Assembly: GCA_049323275.1 (NCBI GenBank)
Contig: JBMOOM010000015.1
Coordinates: 1 to 64,000 of the forward strand
DNA from: Taklimakanibacter sp049323275
GTDB lineage: Bacteria > Pseudomonadota > Alphaproteobacteria > Rhizobiales > Aestuariivirgaceae
DNA: 64,000 nucleotides
Direction: 5' to 3'
The position numbers and the translations under genes were made by a program. The number at the start of each line of letters is the position of its first letter. The stretch's first letter is position 1. The notes beneath the pieces are model-generated. The model searched no databases, had not been told where the DNA came from, and worked only from the letters and a program-made list of their open reading frames with translations. Of this stretch, positions 16,202 to 24,202 are shown one piece after another.

Positions 16202-17220
16202 CACGCCGGATTTCCTTCTACGCGATTCTTCGCGGTGTGTTTTTCTTTTGCGACATTCGTGGGCGGCCGCTCTGCCAGCCATAGCGAAACGGTGAGCCCG
16301 GCGCCGTTGCTTTTCGGAGGCGGCAAGGTCCGTTCGCGGACCAGGCGAAGATCGGCGCGCTTCAGCCAGGATGCAATGGCGTCGGGCGCGATGCCGAGGC
16401 GGCGATGAGCATGCTGGTCGCGCAGATGCTCCAGCTCATGCGGGGCGAAATCGACGATCAGCAGGCGCCCGCCCGGCTTGAGCACGCGGGCCGCTTCGGT
16501 CAGCGCCCGGGCCGGGTCGTCGAGATAGTGCAGGACCTGGTGAAGGGTGACGAAGTCGGCGGCGGCGTTGGGCAGCGGCAAGGCATAGATGTCGCCCTGG
16601 CGCACCTGCGCCTGGCGCAGGCCCGCGGCCTCCAGATTGGCGCGCGCCACGCCGAGCATCTCACGGCTCTGGTCGATGCCGATGGCCTGGGCGGCGCGGC
16701 CGGCGAAAAGCGAAAGAATGCGTCCGGTGCCGGTGCCGAGATCGAGGAAACTGCCGAGATCGCCGGGCCCGGCGAGATCGATCATGGCGGCCTCGACGTC
16801 GGACTCGCTGACATGGAGCGAGCGCAGTTTTTCCCAGTTGGCGGCATTGGTGCCGAAATAGAGGGCGGCCGCCTCGGCGCGTTGGCGGCGAATCTCCTCG
16901 AGCCTGGCAATGTCGCTGACCAGGACCGAATCAGAGCCGGGGAGGAGGTCGACGATGGCGCGGGCGAGGGCGGCGCCGCGCGTCTGCTCGCTCAGGCGGA
17001 AGAGGACCCAGCTTCCCTCCTTGTAACGGGACAGGAGACCCGCCTCGGCCATCAGCTTGAGGTGGCGGCTCACCCGGGGCTGGCTTTGGCCGAGAATCTG
17101 CGTCAATTCGCTGACATTGAACTCGCCATGCGACAGGACGAAAAGCAGCCTCAGCCGCGTCGTTTCGGCGATGGCGCGCATTCCGGCGAGAAGTTCGTCC
17201 ATAGGCTGTTCCATTGACAT
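16201..17220 (-). CDS. ArsR-family regulator fused to a SAM-dependent methyltransferase domain
   Basis: About 340 residues. Residues 1-100 form an ArsR winged helix (AIAETTRLRLLFVLSHGEFNVSELTQILGQSQPRVSRHLKLMAEAGLL..RYKEGSWVLFRL). Residues about 135-310 are a class I methyltransferase fold with motif I FLDLGTGTGRILSLF, and GIDQSREMLGVARANLEAAG, ALPLPNAAADFVTLHQVLHYLDDPARAL. Fusions of this type next to metF are common in Alphaproteobacteria; the domain is thought to sense S-adenosylhomocysteine/SAM rather than to methylate, as proposed for SahR-type regulators. Starts are possible at GTG 17226, ATG 17220 and ATG 17214; a likely operator overlaps the first. Confidence 0.87.
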   Translation of the reverse strand: MSMEQPMDELLAGMRAIAETTRLRLLFVLSHGEFNVSELTQILGQSQPRVSRHLKLMAEAGLLSRYKEGSWVLFRLSEQTRGAALARAIVDLLPGSDSVLVSDIARLEEIRRQRAEAAALYFGTNAANWEKLRSLHVSESDVEAAMIDLAGPGDLGSFLDLGTGTGRILSLFAGRAAQAIGIDQSREMLGVARANLEAAGLRQAQVRQGDIYALPLPNAAADFVTLHQVLHYLDDPARALTEAARVLKPGGRLLIVDFAPHELEHLRDQHAHRRLGIAPDAIASWLKRADLRLVRERTLPPPKSNGAGLTVSLWLAERPPTNVAKEKHTAKNRVEGNPA

Positions 17221-17224
17221 GCTC

Positions 17225-17244
17225 ACATAAACATATCTTTATGT
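17225..17244. promoter_or_regulatory. ArsR-type operator at the start of the regulator-metF operon
   Basis: ACATAAA (17225-17231) and TTTATGT (17238-17244) are exact complements around CATATC. The 20-bp AT-rich palindrome sits at the 5' end of the ArsR-methyltransferase gene, where bound repressor would block transcription of this gene and metF. AT-rich ACATAA-type palindromes are what ArsR family dimers commonly bind. Autoregulation by the adjacent protein is inference. Confidence 0.6.
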
Positions 17245-17374
17245 CAAAATCAACGTTAGGCGCGCCTTAACCAAAAAATCGCCTTAGTCCGACATATGCT
17301 GCAATGAATAGTCACGCATTTTCTGGTCGTACTTTGGAAAAAATGCGCTAGAGTGCGCCAATAGGGGAGTCCTG

Positions 17375-18391
17375 ATGACCCGTGCGGAAGGCAATATCGG
17401 AAGCGTTCGAATGCGACGCATGATGGCATGCGTCGGCATTGCTGCGCTTTTTGCCCTGACCGCCGGGTCCGCTTCGGCCGAACGCCAGGCCGAGAAATCC
17501 GGCTTCAAGGGCACCCCGATCACCGTCAAGCCGGCCGATGAGCGCAAGAAAAAGCTCCGCGCCTACAAGCCCAAGCCCGAAGAGCGGGTCATCATCGAAC
17601 CGGCCGCTACCGTGCCGGGGGTGGATGTCGTCGATGGCGTGCAGGTTCCTGGTGATCTGAACGAGACCGGCGATGACGGCCAGATTCCGGGCGACCTCGT
17701 GGCCGCGCAGCCCGATCCCCTGGAAGGCGTCAACCGCGTCGTGTTCGGCTTCAACCAGGTCGTCGACCGGCTGGTTCTCGAACCGTCGGCGCGAATCTAT
17801 CGCGCGGTCATCCCGCCGCCGGTGCGCCGCGGCGTCAACAACGTGCTCACCAATCTCGCGAGCCCGATCACGCTCGCCAACGACATTCTGCAAGGCAATC
17901 CGGAAGCGGCGGCCAACACCATGAAGCGCTTCATGGTCAACAGCACGCTGGGGATCGGCGGCATATTCGATCATGCCACAGGCCTCGGCGAGCCTTTGCA
18001 TCGCGAGGATTTCGGCCAGACGCTCGGCACCTGGGGCGTCGGACCCGGGCCCTATATCGTGCTGCCGGTCATCGGGCCGGCCAATCCGCGCGACATCGGC
18101 GGCGTGGTCGTCGACACCGCGATCAATCCGATGACCTGGGTTCTCTATGATGCGCCTTTGTGGGAGCGCTCGATTCCGGTAGGGGCGGAAGTGATCACCG
18201 GCCGCGAGGCGCTCCTCGACGACTATGACAATCTGCGCAAAAATTCGCCTGATTTGTACGCCAGTGTCCGCGACCTCTATGCGCAGAAGCGGCAAAGCGA
18301 GATCAACAATGAGACGGCCGGGTATGACACCGCCTCCGGCGTGTCCAGCTTGCCGCCGTCAACGGTCCCGCAAACCCTCAACCCCTATTGA
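17375..18391 (+). CDS. mlaA: MlaA (VacJ) family outer-membrane lipid-asymmetry protein
   Basis: A 338-residue exported protein. A signal peptide spans about residues 13-35 (MRRMMACVGIAALFALTAGSASA), with an AxA cleavage site and no lipobox cysteine, so it is not an obvious lipoprotein. The MlaA domain covers about 110-315: PLEGVNRVVFGFNQVVDRLVLEPSARIYR, FMVNSTLGIGGIFDHATGLGEPLHREDFGQTLGTWGVGPGPYIVLPVIGP. MlaA removes mislocalised phospholipids from the outer leaflet. AGGGGAG precedes the ATG. It heads an operon-like run with three MlaC-like genes; the MlaFED exporter is not in the window. Confidence 0.92.
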   Translation: MTRAEGNIGSVRMRRMMACVGIAALFALTAGSASAERQAEKSGFKGTPITVKPADERKKKLRAYKPKPEERVIIEPAATVPGVDVVDGVQVPGDLNETGDDGQIPGDLVAAQPDPLEGVNRVVFGFNQVVDRLVLEPSARIYRAVIPPPVRRGVNNVLTNLASPITLANDILQGNPEAAANTMKRFMVNSTLGIGGIFDHATGLGEPLHREDFGQTLGTWGVGPGPYIVLPVIGPANPRDIGGVVVDTAINPMTWVLYDAPLWERSIPVGAEVITGREALLDDYDNLRKNSPDLYASVRDLYAQKRQSEINNETAGYDTASGVSSLPPSTVPQTLNPY

Positions 18392-18403
18392 GGATCCTCC
18401 ACG

Positions 18404-18982
18404 ATGACTGACATTGTCCGGCCTCTCAGCCGTCGCCTTTTCGTGTCCCTCGGTCTTACCGCGGCATTAGCCCCATCGCTGGCCTTCGCCGCCTCGTCGG
18501 CCGAGAGCTATGTGTCGTCGGTAGGCAACGGTGTGATCGCCGCGGCGCGCGCCAATTCGGTGAGCCAGTTCCGCTCCTTGCTCAAGTCCAATGCGGATAT
18601 CGCGGCCATCGCGATCTATTCGCTCGGGCCCTATCGCAAGAGCCTGACCAACGACGTCAAGGCCGAGTATTACAGCCTGGTCGAAGCCTATATCGCCAAG
18701 GTCTTTCAGCAGAACGCCAAGAAGCTCGCGGGCCAAGGCCTCGAAGTGAAGGGGACCAAGGACGCCGGCGACAGCGTGCTGGTCAAGAGCGTCCTCAAGA
18801 TGGGCGGCGGCGGCTCGATGCCGGTCACCTGGCGGCTGGTCAAGCGCGGCGGCGGCTTCCGCATCTTCGACGTGAATGTCGACGGCATCTGGCTGGCCTC
18901 GACCCAGAAGACGAATTTCGTGTCGGTCCTGAAGAAGAACAACGGCCAGATCTCGGCGCTGCTCGACTATCTCAGGAAATAG
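18404..18982 (+). CDS. MlaC-like periplasmic phospholipid-binding protein (copy 1)
   Basis: A 192-residue protein of the MlaC/Ttg2D family. The leader RPLSRRLFVSLGLTAALAPSLAFA has a twin-arginine-like SRRLF motif followed by a hydrophobic stretch and AFA cleavage site. The mature part carries YVSSVGNGVIAAARA, IYSLGPYRKSL, and MPVTWRLVKRGGGFRIFDVNVDGIWLASTQKTNFVSVLKKNNG, the typical end of MlaC. It would ferry phospholipid between the MlaA complex and the inner-membrane exporter. It starts 12 bases after mlaA and is the first of three adjacent paralogues. Confidence 0.87.
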   Translation: MTDIVRPLSRRLFVSLGLTAALAPSLAFAASSAESYVSSVGNGVIAAARANSVSQFRSLLKSNADIAAIAIYSLGPYRKSLTNDVKAEYYSLVEAYIAKVFQQNAKKLAGQGLEVKGTKDAGDSVLVKSVLKMGGGGSMPVTWRLVKRGGGFRIFDVNVDGIWLASTQKTNFVSVLKKNNGQISALLDYLRK

Positions 18983-19082
18983 CCGTCACAGGATCTTCAC
19001 CAAATCCGAGCTTGCACATACCCCGGCACCTCTGGCAGGACTCCAGGCCGCGAGAGGGCAGGCATCAATTGATGGAACTAGG

Positions 19083-19694
19083 ATGAGCTCTACACGTCTT
19101 GCCAACCGCCTCAGCCGCCGCGGCCTCCTGAGACTTTCGGCGCTGCTCCTCACCACCACGCTCGCCGGCCGCGAGGTTCTCGCCGCCAGCCCCGCTGAAA
19201 AATACGTGACCAGCGTCGGCACCAGCGTGATCAAGCTCGCCAATAGCGGCGGCGGCAAAGCCGCGCTCCGGCAGCGCTTCTCGTCCCTCATCAATCAGCA
19301 TACCAATGTGCGCTCGGTCGGCCTCGTCGCGCTCGGCCCCTATCGGAAGGACCTGCCGCCCAATATGGCGGGAGAGTTCGTGAAGCTCGTCTCTTTCTAT
19401 ATGGCGGCGTTCTTCGTCTATTATGTCGATGAGTTCCAGGGCTCGAATATCGAGATCGAATCCTCGGCGAAGCAGGGGAACACGACGATCGTCAACTCCC
19501 TGGTGCGCTTCAAGAACGGCTCGACGAGCCAGGTGCGCTGGCGTATCCTGGGGGCGGGCCAGGTCGGCGATATCAATGTGCGCGGCGTCTGGCTGTCGCT
19601 GCAGCTCAAGAAGCGCTTCACCGACGTGCTGAAGCGCTCGAAAGGCGATTTCAACGCTCTGTTCGACGAGCTGAAGAGCGCTGAAAGCTGGTAA
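19083..19694 (+). CDS. MlaC-like periplasmic protein (copy 2)
   Basis: A 203-residue paralogue of its upstream neighbour. The leader NRLSRRGLLRLSALLLTTTLAGREVLAA has SRRGLLR, again twin-arginine-like. The mature sequence repeats the family landmarks: KYVTSVGTSVIKLA, VALGPYRKDLP, YMAAFFVYYVDEF, STSQVRWRILGAGQVGDINVRGVWLSLQLKKRFTDVLKRSKGDFNALFDELK. GGAACTAGG precedes the ATG. It lies 100 bases after copy 1 with no hairpin terminator between, so may be co-transcribed. It diverges strongly from copy 1, which argues against recent duplication. Confidence 0.83.
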   Translation: MSSTRLANRLSRRGLLRLSALLLTTTLAGREVLAASPAEKYVTSVGTSVIKLANSGGGKAALRQRFSSLINQHTNVRSVGLVALGPYRKDLPPNMAGEFVKLVSFYMAAFFVYYVDEFQGSNIEIESSAKQGNTTIVNSLVRFKNGSTSQVRWRILGAGQVGDINVRGVWLSLQLKKRFTDVLKRSKGDFNALFDELKSAESW

Positions 19695-19763
19695 GGGCCG
19701 CAGTTGACGACCCGCCGCCCGTTCCGTTAGGTCTTGGCGCTTGAAGGCAAATCAAGGCGAATC

Positions 19764-20360
19764 ATGACGACATTTTCGAAGAGCCTGTCGCGGCGCGCCT
19801 TCATCAGGGCGGGCGCCGTGCTCGCGGCCACAGCGGCCGGCGGCAGCGCGGCCATCGCCGGCGAAAAGGATCATCCCTCGGTCGCCTTCATGCGCAAGGT
19901 CGGCAAGGACCTGCTCGAGGCGCATCGCCAGGGCACCGTCAACGCCTTCCTGGCCGTCATCCAGCGTTACGCCGATGTTCCCGAGATCGCGCTCTATTCG
20001 CTCGGCCAGTACAAGGCCAATCTCGGCGCGGCGCAGCGCCCGCGCTATTTCCGCGGTGTGGCGGTGTTCATGTCGCGCTACTTCGCCGACCAGTCGCGCG
20101 AATATCCGATCGCCAAATATGAAGTGGGCGAGGCGACCACCGACGGCAAGGACGTGATGGTGTCGAGCCGGATCTTCCTGATGTCGGGCCAGGTCTATAC
20201 CGTCAACTGGCGGCTGGTCTGGCGCAACAAGAGCTACAAGGTGGCCGACGCCAAGGTGCTCGGCTTCTCGATGATCTATATGCAGCGCGGCATCTTCACG
20301 TCCTATCTGTCGAAGCGCAAAGGCGACCTGTTCCAGCTGATGTCGGCGCTGGAGGGATAA
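19764..20360 (+). CDS. MlaC-like periplasmic protein (copy 3)
   Basis: A 198-residue paralogue. ATG 19764 is preferred over an upstream TTG because AAGGCG lies just before it. The leader SLSRRAFIRAGAVLAATAAGGSAAIA is the most convincing twin-arginine signal of the three (SRRAFIR). Mature landmarks: VAFMRKVGKDLLEAHRQG, ALYSLGQYKANLG, YTVNWRLVWRNKSYKVADAKVLGFSMIYMQRGIFTSYLSKRKGDLFQLM. It has no cysteines visible in the mature part. It is the last of three tandem copies; the three leaders suggest export after folding, which is unusual for MlaC. Confidence 0.82.
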   Translation: MTTFSKSLSRRAFIRAGAVLAATAAGGSAAIAGEKDHPSVAFMRKVGKDLLEAHRQGTVNAFLAVIQRYADVPEIALYSLGQYKANLGAAQRPRYFRGVAVFMSRYFADQSREYPIAKYEVGEATTDGKDVMVSSRIFLMSGQVYTVNWRLVWRNKSYKVADAKVLGFSMIYMQRGIFTSYLSKRKGDLFQLMSALEG

Positions 20361-20387
20361 GCCTCCATTAATCTTAAAATTCTAACG

Positions 20388-20414
20388 TCCGGAACGGGTC
20401 GGTTGCGTTCCGGA
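20388..20414 (+). promoter_or_regulatory. perfect hairpin overlapping the ribosome-binding site of the extensin-like gene
   Basis: TCCGGAACG (20388-20396) and CGTTCCGGA (20406-20414) form a perfect 9-bp stem with a 9-base loop. The only Shine-Dalgarno candidate for ATG 20422, GGAG at 20412-20415, lies in the 3' arm and would be hidden when folded. It could limit translation, or end transcription of the mlaC genes (no T-run, so a factor-independent stop is unlikely). Confidence 0.45.
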
Positions 20415-20421
20415 GTTGGTC

Positions 20422-21069
20422 ATGCGTTTCCATAGGCTTGCGGGGCTCGCCATCAGCGCGGGCATTCTCGCCATGCTCTCGGCCTGCGGCGATGGTTCCA
20501 AGCAATTCACCACCGAAGGCCTCATCGCTCCGCCGATCCATTGCCTGACCGATCCGCGCATCCTGGGCGAGGCGGAAAAGCTCGATCCGATCGATGAGGG
20601 CAATGGCTGCCAGGTGCCCAATCCATGGAAGATGTATTCGGTCGCGGGCGTCCAGTTCAGCCAGCCGGCGACGCTCAATTGCAGCGTGACCCAGCCGCTT
20701 CATGACTGGATGAACGGCACGGTCCAGCCGGCGGCGGAGCAGGCCTTCGGATCGCAGGTGACCGGCATCACGGTCGCCGCGTCCTATTCCTGCCGGGCGC
20801 GCAACAGCAGGCGCGGGGCGAAAATGAGCGAGCATGGCTTCGGCAACGCCATCGACATATCGAGCTTCACGCTCGCCGACGGCCGCAGGATCACCGTCAA
20901 GAATGGCTGGCGCGGCGAGGGCGACGAGCGGGAATTCCTGCGCCAGATCCGCCAGGATGCCTGCGGCGAGTTCATGACCGTGCTGGGGCCGGGCTCGGAC
21001 CGCTATCACGGCGATCACTTCCATCTCGATCTCGCCAACCGGCGCAGCGGCAAGGCATATTGCAAGTAG
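20422..21069 (+). CDS. extensin-like C-terminal domain lipoprotein
   Basis: A 215-residue exported protein. The signal peptide ends in the lipobox LSAC (AGILAMLSAC|GDG), so it should be lipid-anchored. The rest is an extensin-like C-terminal domain: NPWKMYSVAGVQFSQPATLNCSVTQPLHDWMN, ASYSCRARNSRRGAKMSEHGFGNAIDISSFTLADGR, and YHGDHFHLDLA. The SxHGxGxAxD and HxDHFHxD elements are those of the peptidase M15/DacB zinc fold, so it may act on peptidoglycan in the periplasm; enzyme activity is inference. The gene is convergent with the next. Confidence 0.85.
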   Translation: MRFHRLAGLAISAGILAMLSACGDGSKQFTTEGLIAPPIHCLTDPRILGEAEKLDPIDEGNGCQVPNPWKMYSVAGVQFSQPATLNCSVTQPLHDWMNGTVQPAAEQAFGSQVTGITVAASYSCRARNSRRGAKMSEHGFGNAIDISSFTLADGRRITVKNGWRGEGDEREFLRQIRQDACGEFMTVLGPGSDRYHGDHFHLDLANRRSGKAYCK

Positions 21070-21083
21070 CCGTTTGGGCTACT
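21065..21083. terminator. short hairpin shared by convergent stops
   Basis: AGTAGCC (21065-21071) and GGCTACT (21077-21083) form a 7-bp stem with a 5-base loop that contains the ends of both convergent genes. No strong T-run on either side, so termination is only a possibility. Confidence 0.3.
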
Positions 21084-21696
21084 CGACCACTCCCGGCTTC
21101 TCGCTGTTCACATATCTGAAGCTCGCCGGGTCGAAGAAGGGCGTGTCCTGGCCGAGCCAGACATAGGCCAGCAACACCTTGTCGATGACGACGAAATACT
21201 GGATCGCGTCGTTGGTCGTGCCGTAATCGCCGCAGGCGGAGAACACCTCGTCGGTCGCCAGCAGCTCTTCCATATACGCGGCATTGGGCTCGTAATTATA
21301 GGTGCCGGAGGCGAAGTCGAGATGGACGAGGCAGCGACCGATCTCCTTGTCGGCGATGGAGGGAGCGGCGATCTTGTGGATCAGCACCGAGGGTTTCTCG
21401 GCGCCCAGCGGCCAGAAGCGCGCGACGGGTCCGCCATGGTCGCCGCCCCAGGACTGGATCAGCTCCTCGCGCTCATTGAGGGCATAGATCACCTTGGGCA
21501 GGTCCTTGCCCGTGCAGGCCTGGTAGCGGAAGCTCAGCTGCTGATTGGGCTTGCCGTGGATGAAGACGGTCTGCTCCTTCCATTCGCAGCCGGGCAGAAG
21601 CACAGCGCCCGTATCCTCGGTGCCGGTCTGGGCCGCAGCGGCGACAGGCGCCAGAAGGAAGAGCGCGGCACATATCCATTTCGGCAAAGACGTCAC
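21079..21696 (-). CDS. secreted protein of unknown function, 205 aa
   Basis: I do not recognise a family. GTG 21696 is chosen because GGGAG lies six bases before it; a TTG two codons upstream is the alternative. A signal peptide (SLPKWICAALFLLAPVAAAAQ) precedes a mature domain with four cysteines (GCEWKEQ, YQACTGK, GRCLVHL, FSACGDYG), probably two disulphides, and aromatic/acidic residues (QSWGGDHGG, ETYNYEP-like). It has no lipobox. It is followed in the same direction by, and lies downstream of, an Ivy-like secreted protein gene, so the two may work together in the envelope. Confidence 0.65.
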   Translation of the reverse strand: MTSLPKWICAALFLLAPVAAAAQTGTEDTGAVLLPGCEWKEQTVFIHGKPNQQLSFRYQACTGKDLPKVIYALNEREELIQSWGGDHGGPVARFWPLGAEKPSVLIHKIAAPSIADKEIGRCLVHLDFASGTYNYEPNAAYMEELLATDEVFSACGDYGTTNDAIQYFVVIDKVLLAYVWLGQDTPFFDPASFRYVNSEKPGVVE

Positions 21697-21755
21697 CGGC
21701 AACTCCCTGAGTCAAATCATGGTCTTGGCTGAACCGGCTGAGAAACCGATTCAGC

Positions 21756-22256
21756 CTATTTGAGCACTTTCGTATAGGCCTCGAGAAACTCGTCGGCATC
21801 GCGCGGGCAGCCGCCGCCTTCCTCGGGCGGGTCGACATAACGGTCGAGATTGAGGCCGATCCAGCGCACCTGGCCGGGCACGATGCCGAGATCGCCGGAC
21901 TTCGAGTAGAGGCAGAGGGCGATGAGCCGGCCCGATTCCGCGATGGCCAGCGCCGCATTGTTGCCGGCGCAATTATGCGCCTCGCAGACGGCGGCGATGA
22001 GCCCGTCCTCCTGCCGGGTGATCGGGGTGCCGACATCGAGATTGTCGATCCAGTCGGCGGTGCCGGACCCGGCCGCTGTGTCCAGCGCCTCGATCACCTT
22101 GGGATTCTCGAAGAAGGAATAGCCGCCGATCACGTCGAAGGGATATTTGCCGACATAATCCTTGAGCTCATCCGCGGAGGCCGGCAGATCGGCCGCAGTG
22201 GCGATGCCTGCCGTGGCGACAAGACAAAGTAGGCTGGCAAGCTTGGGAAGCTTCAT
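21756..22256 (-). CDS. secreted protein resembling Ivy lysozyme inhibitor
   Basis: A 166-residue exported protein starting at ATG 22256 (MKLPKLASLLCLVATAGIATA signal peptide). The mature part has a Cys-x-x-His-x-Cys loop, AVCEAHNCAGNNAALAIAESG, at the position and in the context of the inhibitory CKPHDC loop of E. coli Ivy, preceded by a WIDNLDVGTPIT segment like Ivy's AWV..GG.Y.PA. Ivy-family proteins plug the active site of C-type lysozyme and may control endogenous lytic transglycosylases. The match is by motif and layout only. Two further cysteines (ALCLYSK, GGGCP) are present. Confidence 0.55.
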   Translation of the reverse strand: MKLPKLASLLCLVATAGIATAADLPASADELKDYVGKYPFDVIGGYSFFENPKVIEALDTAAGSGTADWIDNLDVGTPITRQEDGLIAAVCEAHNCAGNNAALAIAESGRLIALCLYSKSGDLGIVPGQVRWIGLNLDRYVDPPEEGGGCPRDADEFLEAYTKVLK

Positions 22257-22434
22257 GAGGAGAGCCGGGTTGTTTGGGTAGGCATCCACTATAGCCGCGT
22301 GAATGTGGCATCGCCGCGGCTTTCCGGGCTTTTCACACAACTCCTTGTCATGACGCAATAGTTTGCTTGTTCCCCCATGGGCAGGGCGGCCATAATCCGC
22401 TGTCGCCACCCGGAACAAGGAGAAAACGTCCTGC

Positions 22435-24165
22435 ATGCCGCATGAAACGCCGCTCATCGCCACGATCGTCATCGGGCTGGGCCTCGCCTTCGTCCTGGGC
22501 GCCGTCGCCAACCGGTTCAAGGTGCCACCTCTGGTTGGCTATCTCCTGGCCGGCGTCGTGGTGGGACCGTTCACGCCCGGTTTCGTCGCCGACCAGTCGC
22601 TGGCGCCGCAGCTGGCGGAGATCGGCGTCATCCTGCTGATGTTCGGCGTCGGCCTCCATTTCTCGCTCAAGGACCTCCTGTCGGTGAAGGCGATCGCGGT
22701 GCCGGGGGCGGTGGTGCAGATCGCCATCGCCACCCTGATGGGCTACGGCATCGCCTGGTATCTCGGCTGGACGCCGGCGGCGGGCCTGGTCTTCGGCCTG
22801 GCGCTGTCGGTGGCGAGCACGGTCGTGCTGCTCCGGGCGCTGCAGGAGCGCCGCATCCTCGAGACCGAGCGGGGCCGCATCGCGGTGGGGTGGCTGATCG
22901 TCGAGGATCTGGCCATGGTCCTGGCGCTGGTGCTGCTGCCGGCGCTGGCGCAAGTCCTCCAGGTCAAGGGCGCTGATACCCCGCATGTCGATCCCCTGGC
23001 GGAGTATGTCGGCCCCGGCCTGACCGGCGTGCTGGTCATCACCTTCATCAAGGTGACTTTGTTTGTCGCCCTCATGCTGATCGTCGGGCGCAAGGTCATC
23101 CCCTGGCTCCTGCATTATGTCGCCCATACCGGGTCGCGCGAATTGTTCCGCCTGGCGGTGCTCGCGATCGCGCTCGGCGTCGCTTTCGGCGCGGCCAAGC
23201 TGTTCGGCGTCTCGCTGGCGCTGGGCGCCTTCTTCGCCGGCATGGTGTTGAGCGAATCGCAGCTCAGCCACCGGGCGGCGGAGGAATCGCTGCCTTTGCG
23301 CGACGCCTTCGCGGTGCTGTTCTTCGTTTCGGCCGGCATGCTGTTCGACCCGATGAGCCTGGTGCGCGACCCCTTGCCGGTGATCGCGACCCTGTTCGTC
23401 ATCCTGATCGGCAAATCGCTCGCCGCCTTCCTCATCGTGCGCGCCTTCCGCCATCCGACATCGACGGCGCTGACCATCTCGGCGAGCCTCGCCCAGATCG
23501 GCGAGTTCTCCTTCATCCTGGCCGATGTCGGGCTGGGCCTCGGGCTCATTCCGAAAGAGGCGCGCGACCTCATTCTCGCCGGCGCCATCCTGTCGATCCT
23601 GCTCAATCCGCTGGCCTTCGCCGCCATCGACCTGGTGAAGGCGAAGGTCGAGCGCAAGGCGGATGGCGAGGCGCCGGCGAGTGCGGAAGTGGAAGACGAC
23701 CTGCCGAAGACGCAACTGACCGACCATGTCGTTCTGGCCGGCTATGGCCGGGTCGGCGGCCTCGTGGCGCAGGCGCTCACCGAGGAGGGCAGGCCCTTCC
23801 TCGTCATCGAGGATGCGAGCAGCCGGGTCCAGGCGCTCCGGGACAAGAATATCGAGGTCATCCCGGCCCATGCCGCCAAGGCCGAAACACTCGCCGCCGC
23901 CAATATCGCCGGCGCCCGGCTCGCCATCCTCGCCATTCCCAATGGCTTCGAGGCGGGCCGGGTGGTCGAGCTGGCCCGTTCCGTCAATCCGGGCATACGG
24001 ATCATCGCCCGGGCCCATTCGGACGAAGAGGTGGACTATCTCTCCAAGCTCGGCGCCGACACGGTGATCATGGGCGAGCGCGAGATCGCCCGCGGCATGA
24101 TTGCGGCGCTGGGGGAACCGGCCAAACCGGAGGCGCCCAGCCCGGTCGTGCCGGATGCCGCCTGA
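22435..24165 (+). CDS. CPA2-type monovalent cation:proton antiporter (YbaL/KefB-like)
   Basis: A 576-residue inner-membrane transporter. Residues 1-385 form 12-13 membrane helices beginning IATIVIGLGLAFVLGAVANRFKVPPLVGYLLAGVVVGP, the conserved CPA2 start; LGAFFAGMVLSES and FAVLFFVSAGMLFDP are other family segments. Residues about 425-550 are a TrkA-N/RCK domain with a dinucleotide site (HVVLAGYGRVGGLVAQAL). The layout fits YbaL or KefB type potassium/sodium:proton exchange controlled by nucleotide binding. A ribosome site (AAGGAG) is a little far from ATG 22435. Confidence 0.9.
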   Translation: MPHETPLIATIVIGLGLAFVLGAVANRFKVPPLVGYLLAGVVVGPFTPGFVADQSLAPQLAEIGVILLMFGVGLHFSLKDLLSVKAIAVPGAVVQIAIATLMGYGIAWYLGWTPAAGLVFGLALSVASTVVLLRALQERRILETERGRIAVGWLIVEDLAMVLALVLLPALAQVLQVKGADTPHVDPLAEYVGPGLTGVLVITFIKVTLFVALMLIVGRKVIPWLLHYVAHTGSRELFRLAVLAIALGVAFGAAKLFGVSLALGAFFAGMVLSESQLSHRAAEESLPLRDAFAVLFFVSAGMLFDPMSLVRDPLPVIATLFVILIGKSLAAFLIVRAFRHPTSTALTISASLAQIGEFSFILADVGLGLGLIPKEARDLILAGAILSILLNPLAFAAIDLVKAKVERKADGEAPASAEVEDDLPKTQLTDHVVLAGYGRVGGLVAQALTEEGRPFLVIEDASSRVQALRDKNIEVIPAHAAKAETLAAANIAGARLAILAIPNGFEAGRVVELARSVNPGIRIIARAHSDEEVDYLSKLGADTVIMGEREIARGMIAALGEPAKPEAPSPVVPDAA

Positions 24166-24202
24166 TTTGCATTTTGGGCCCGGGCGGATTATCTCTCCAC
24201 CC

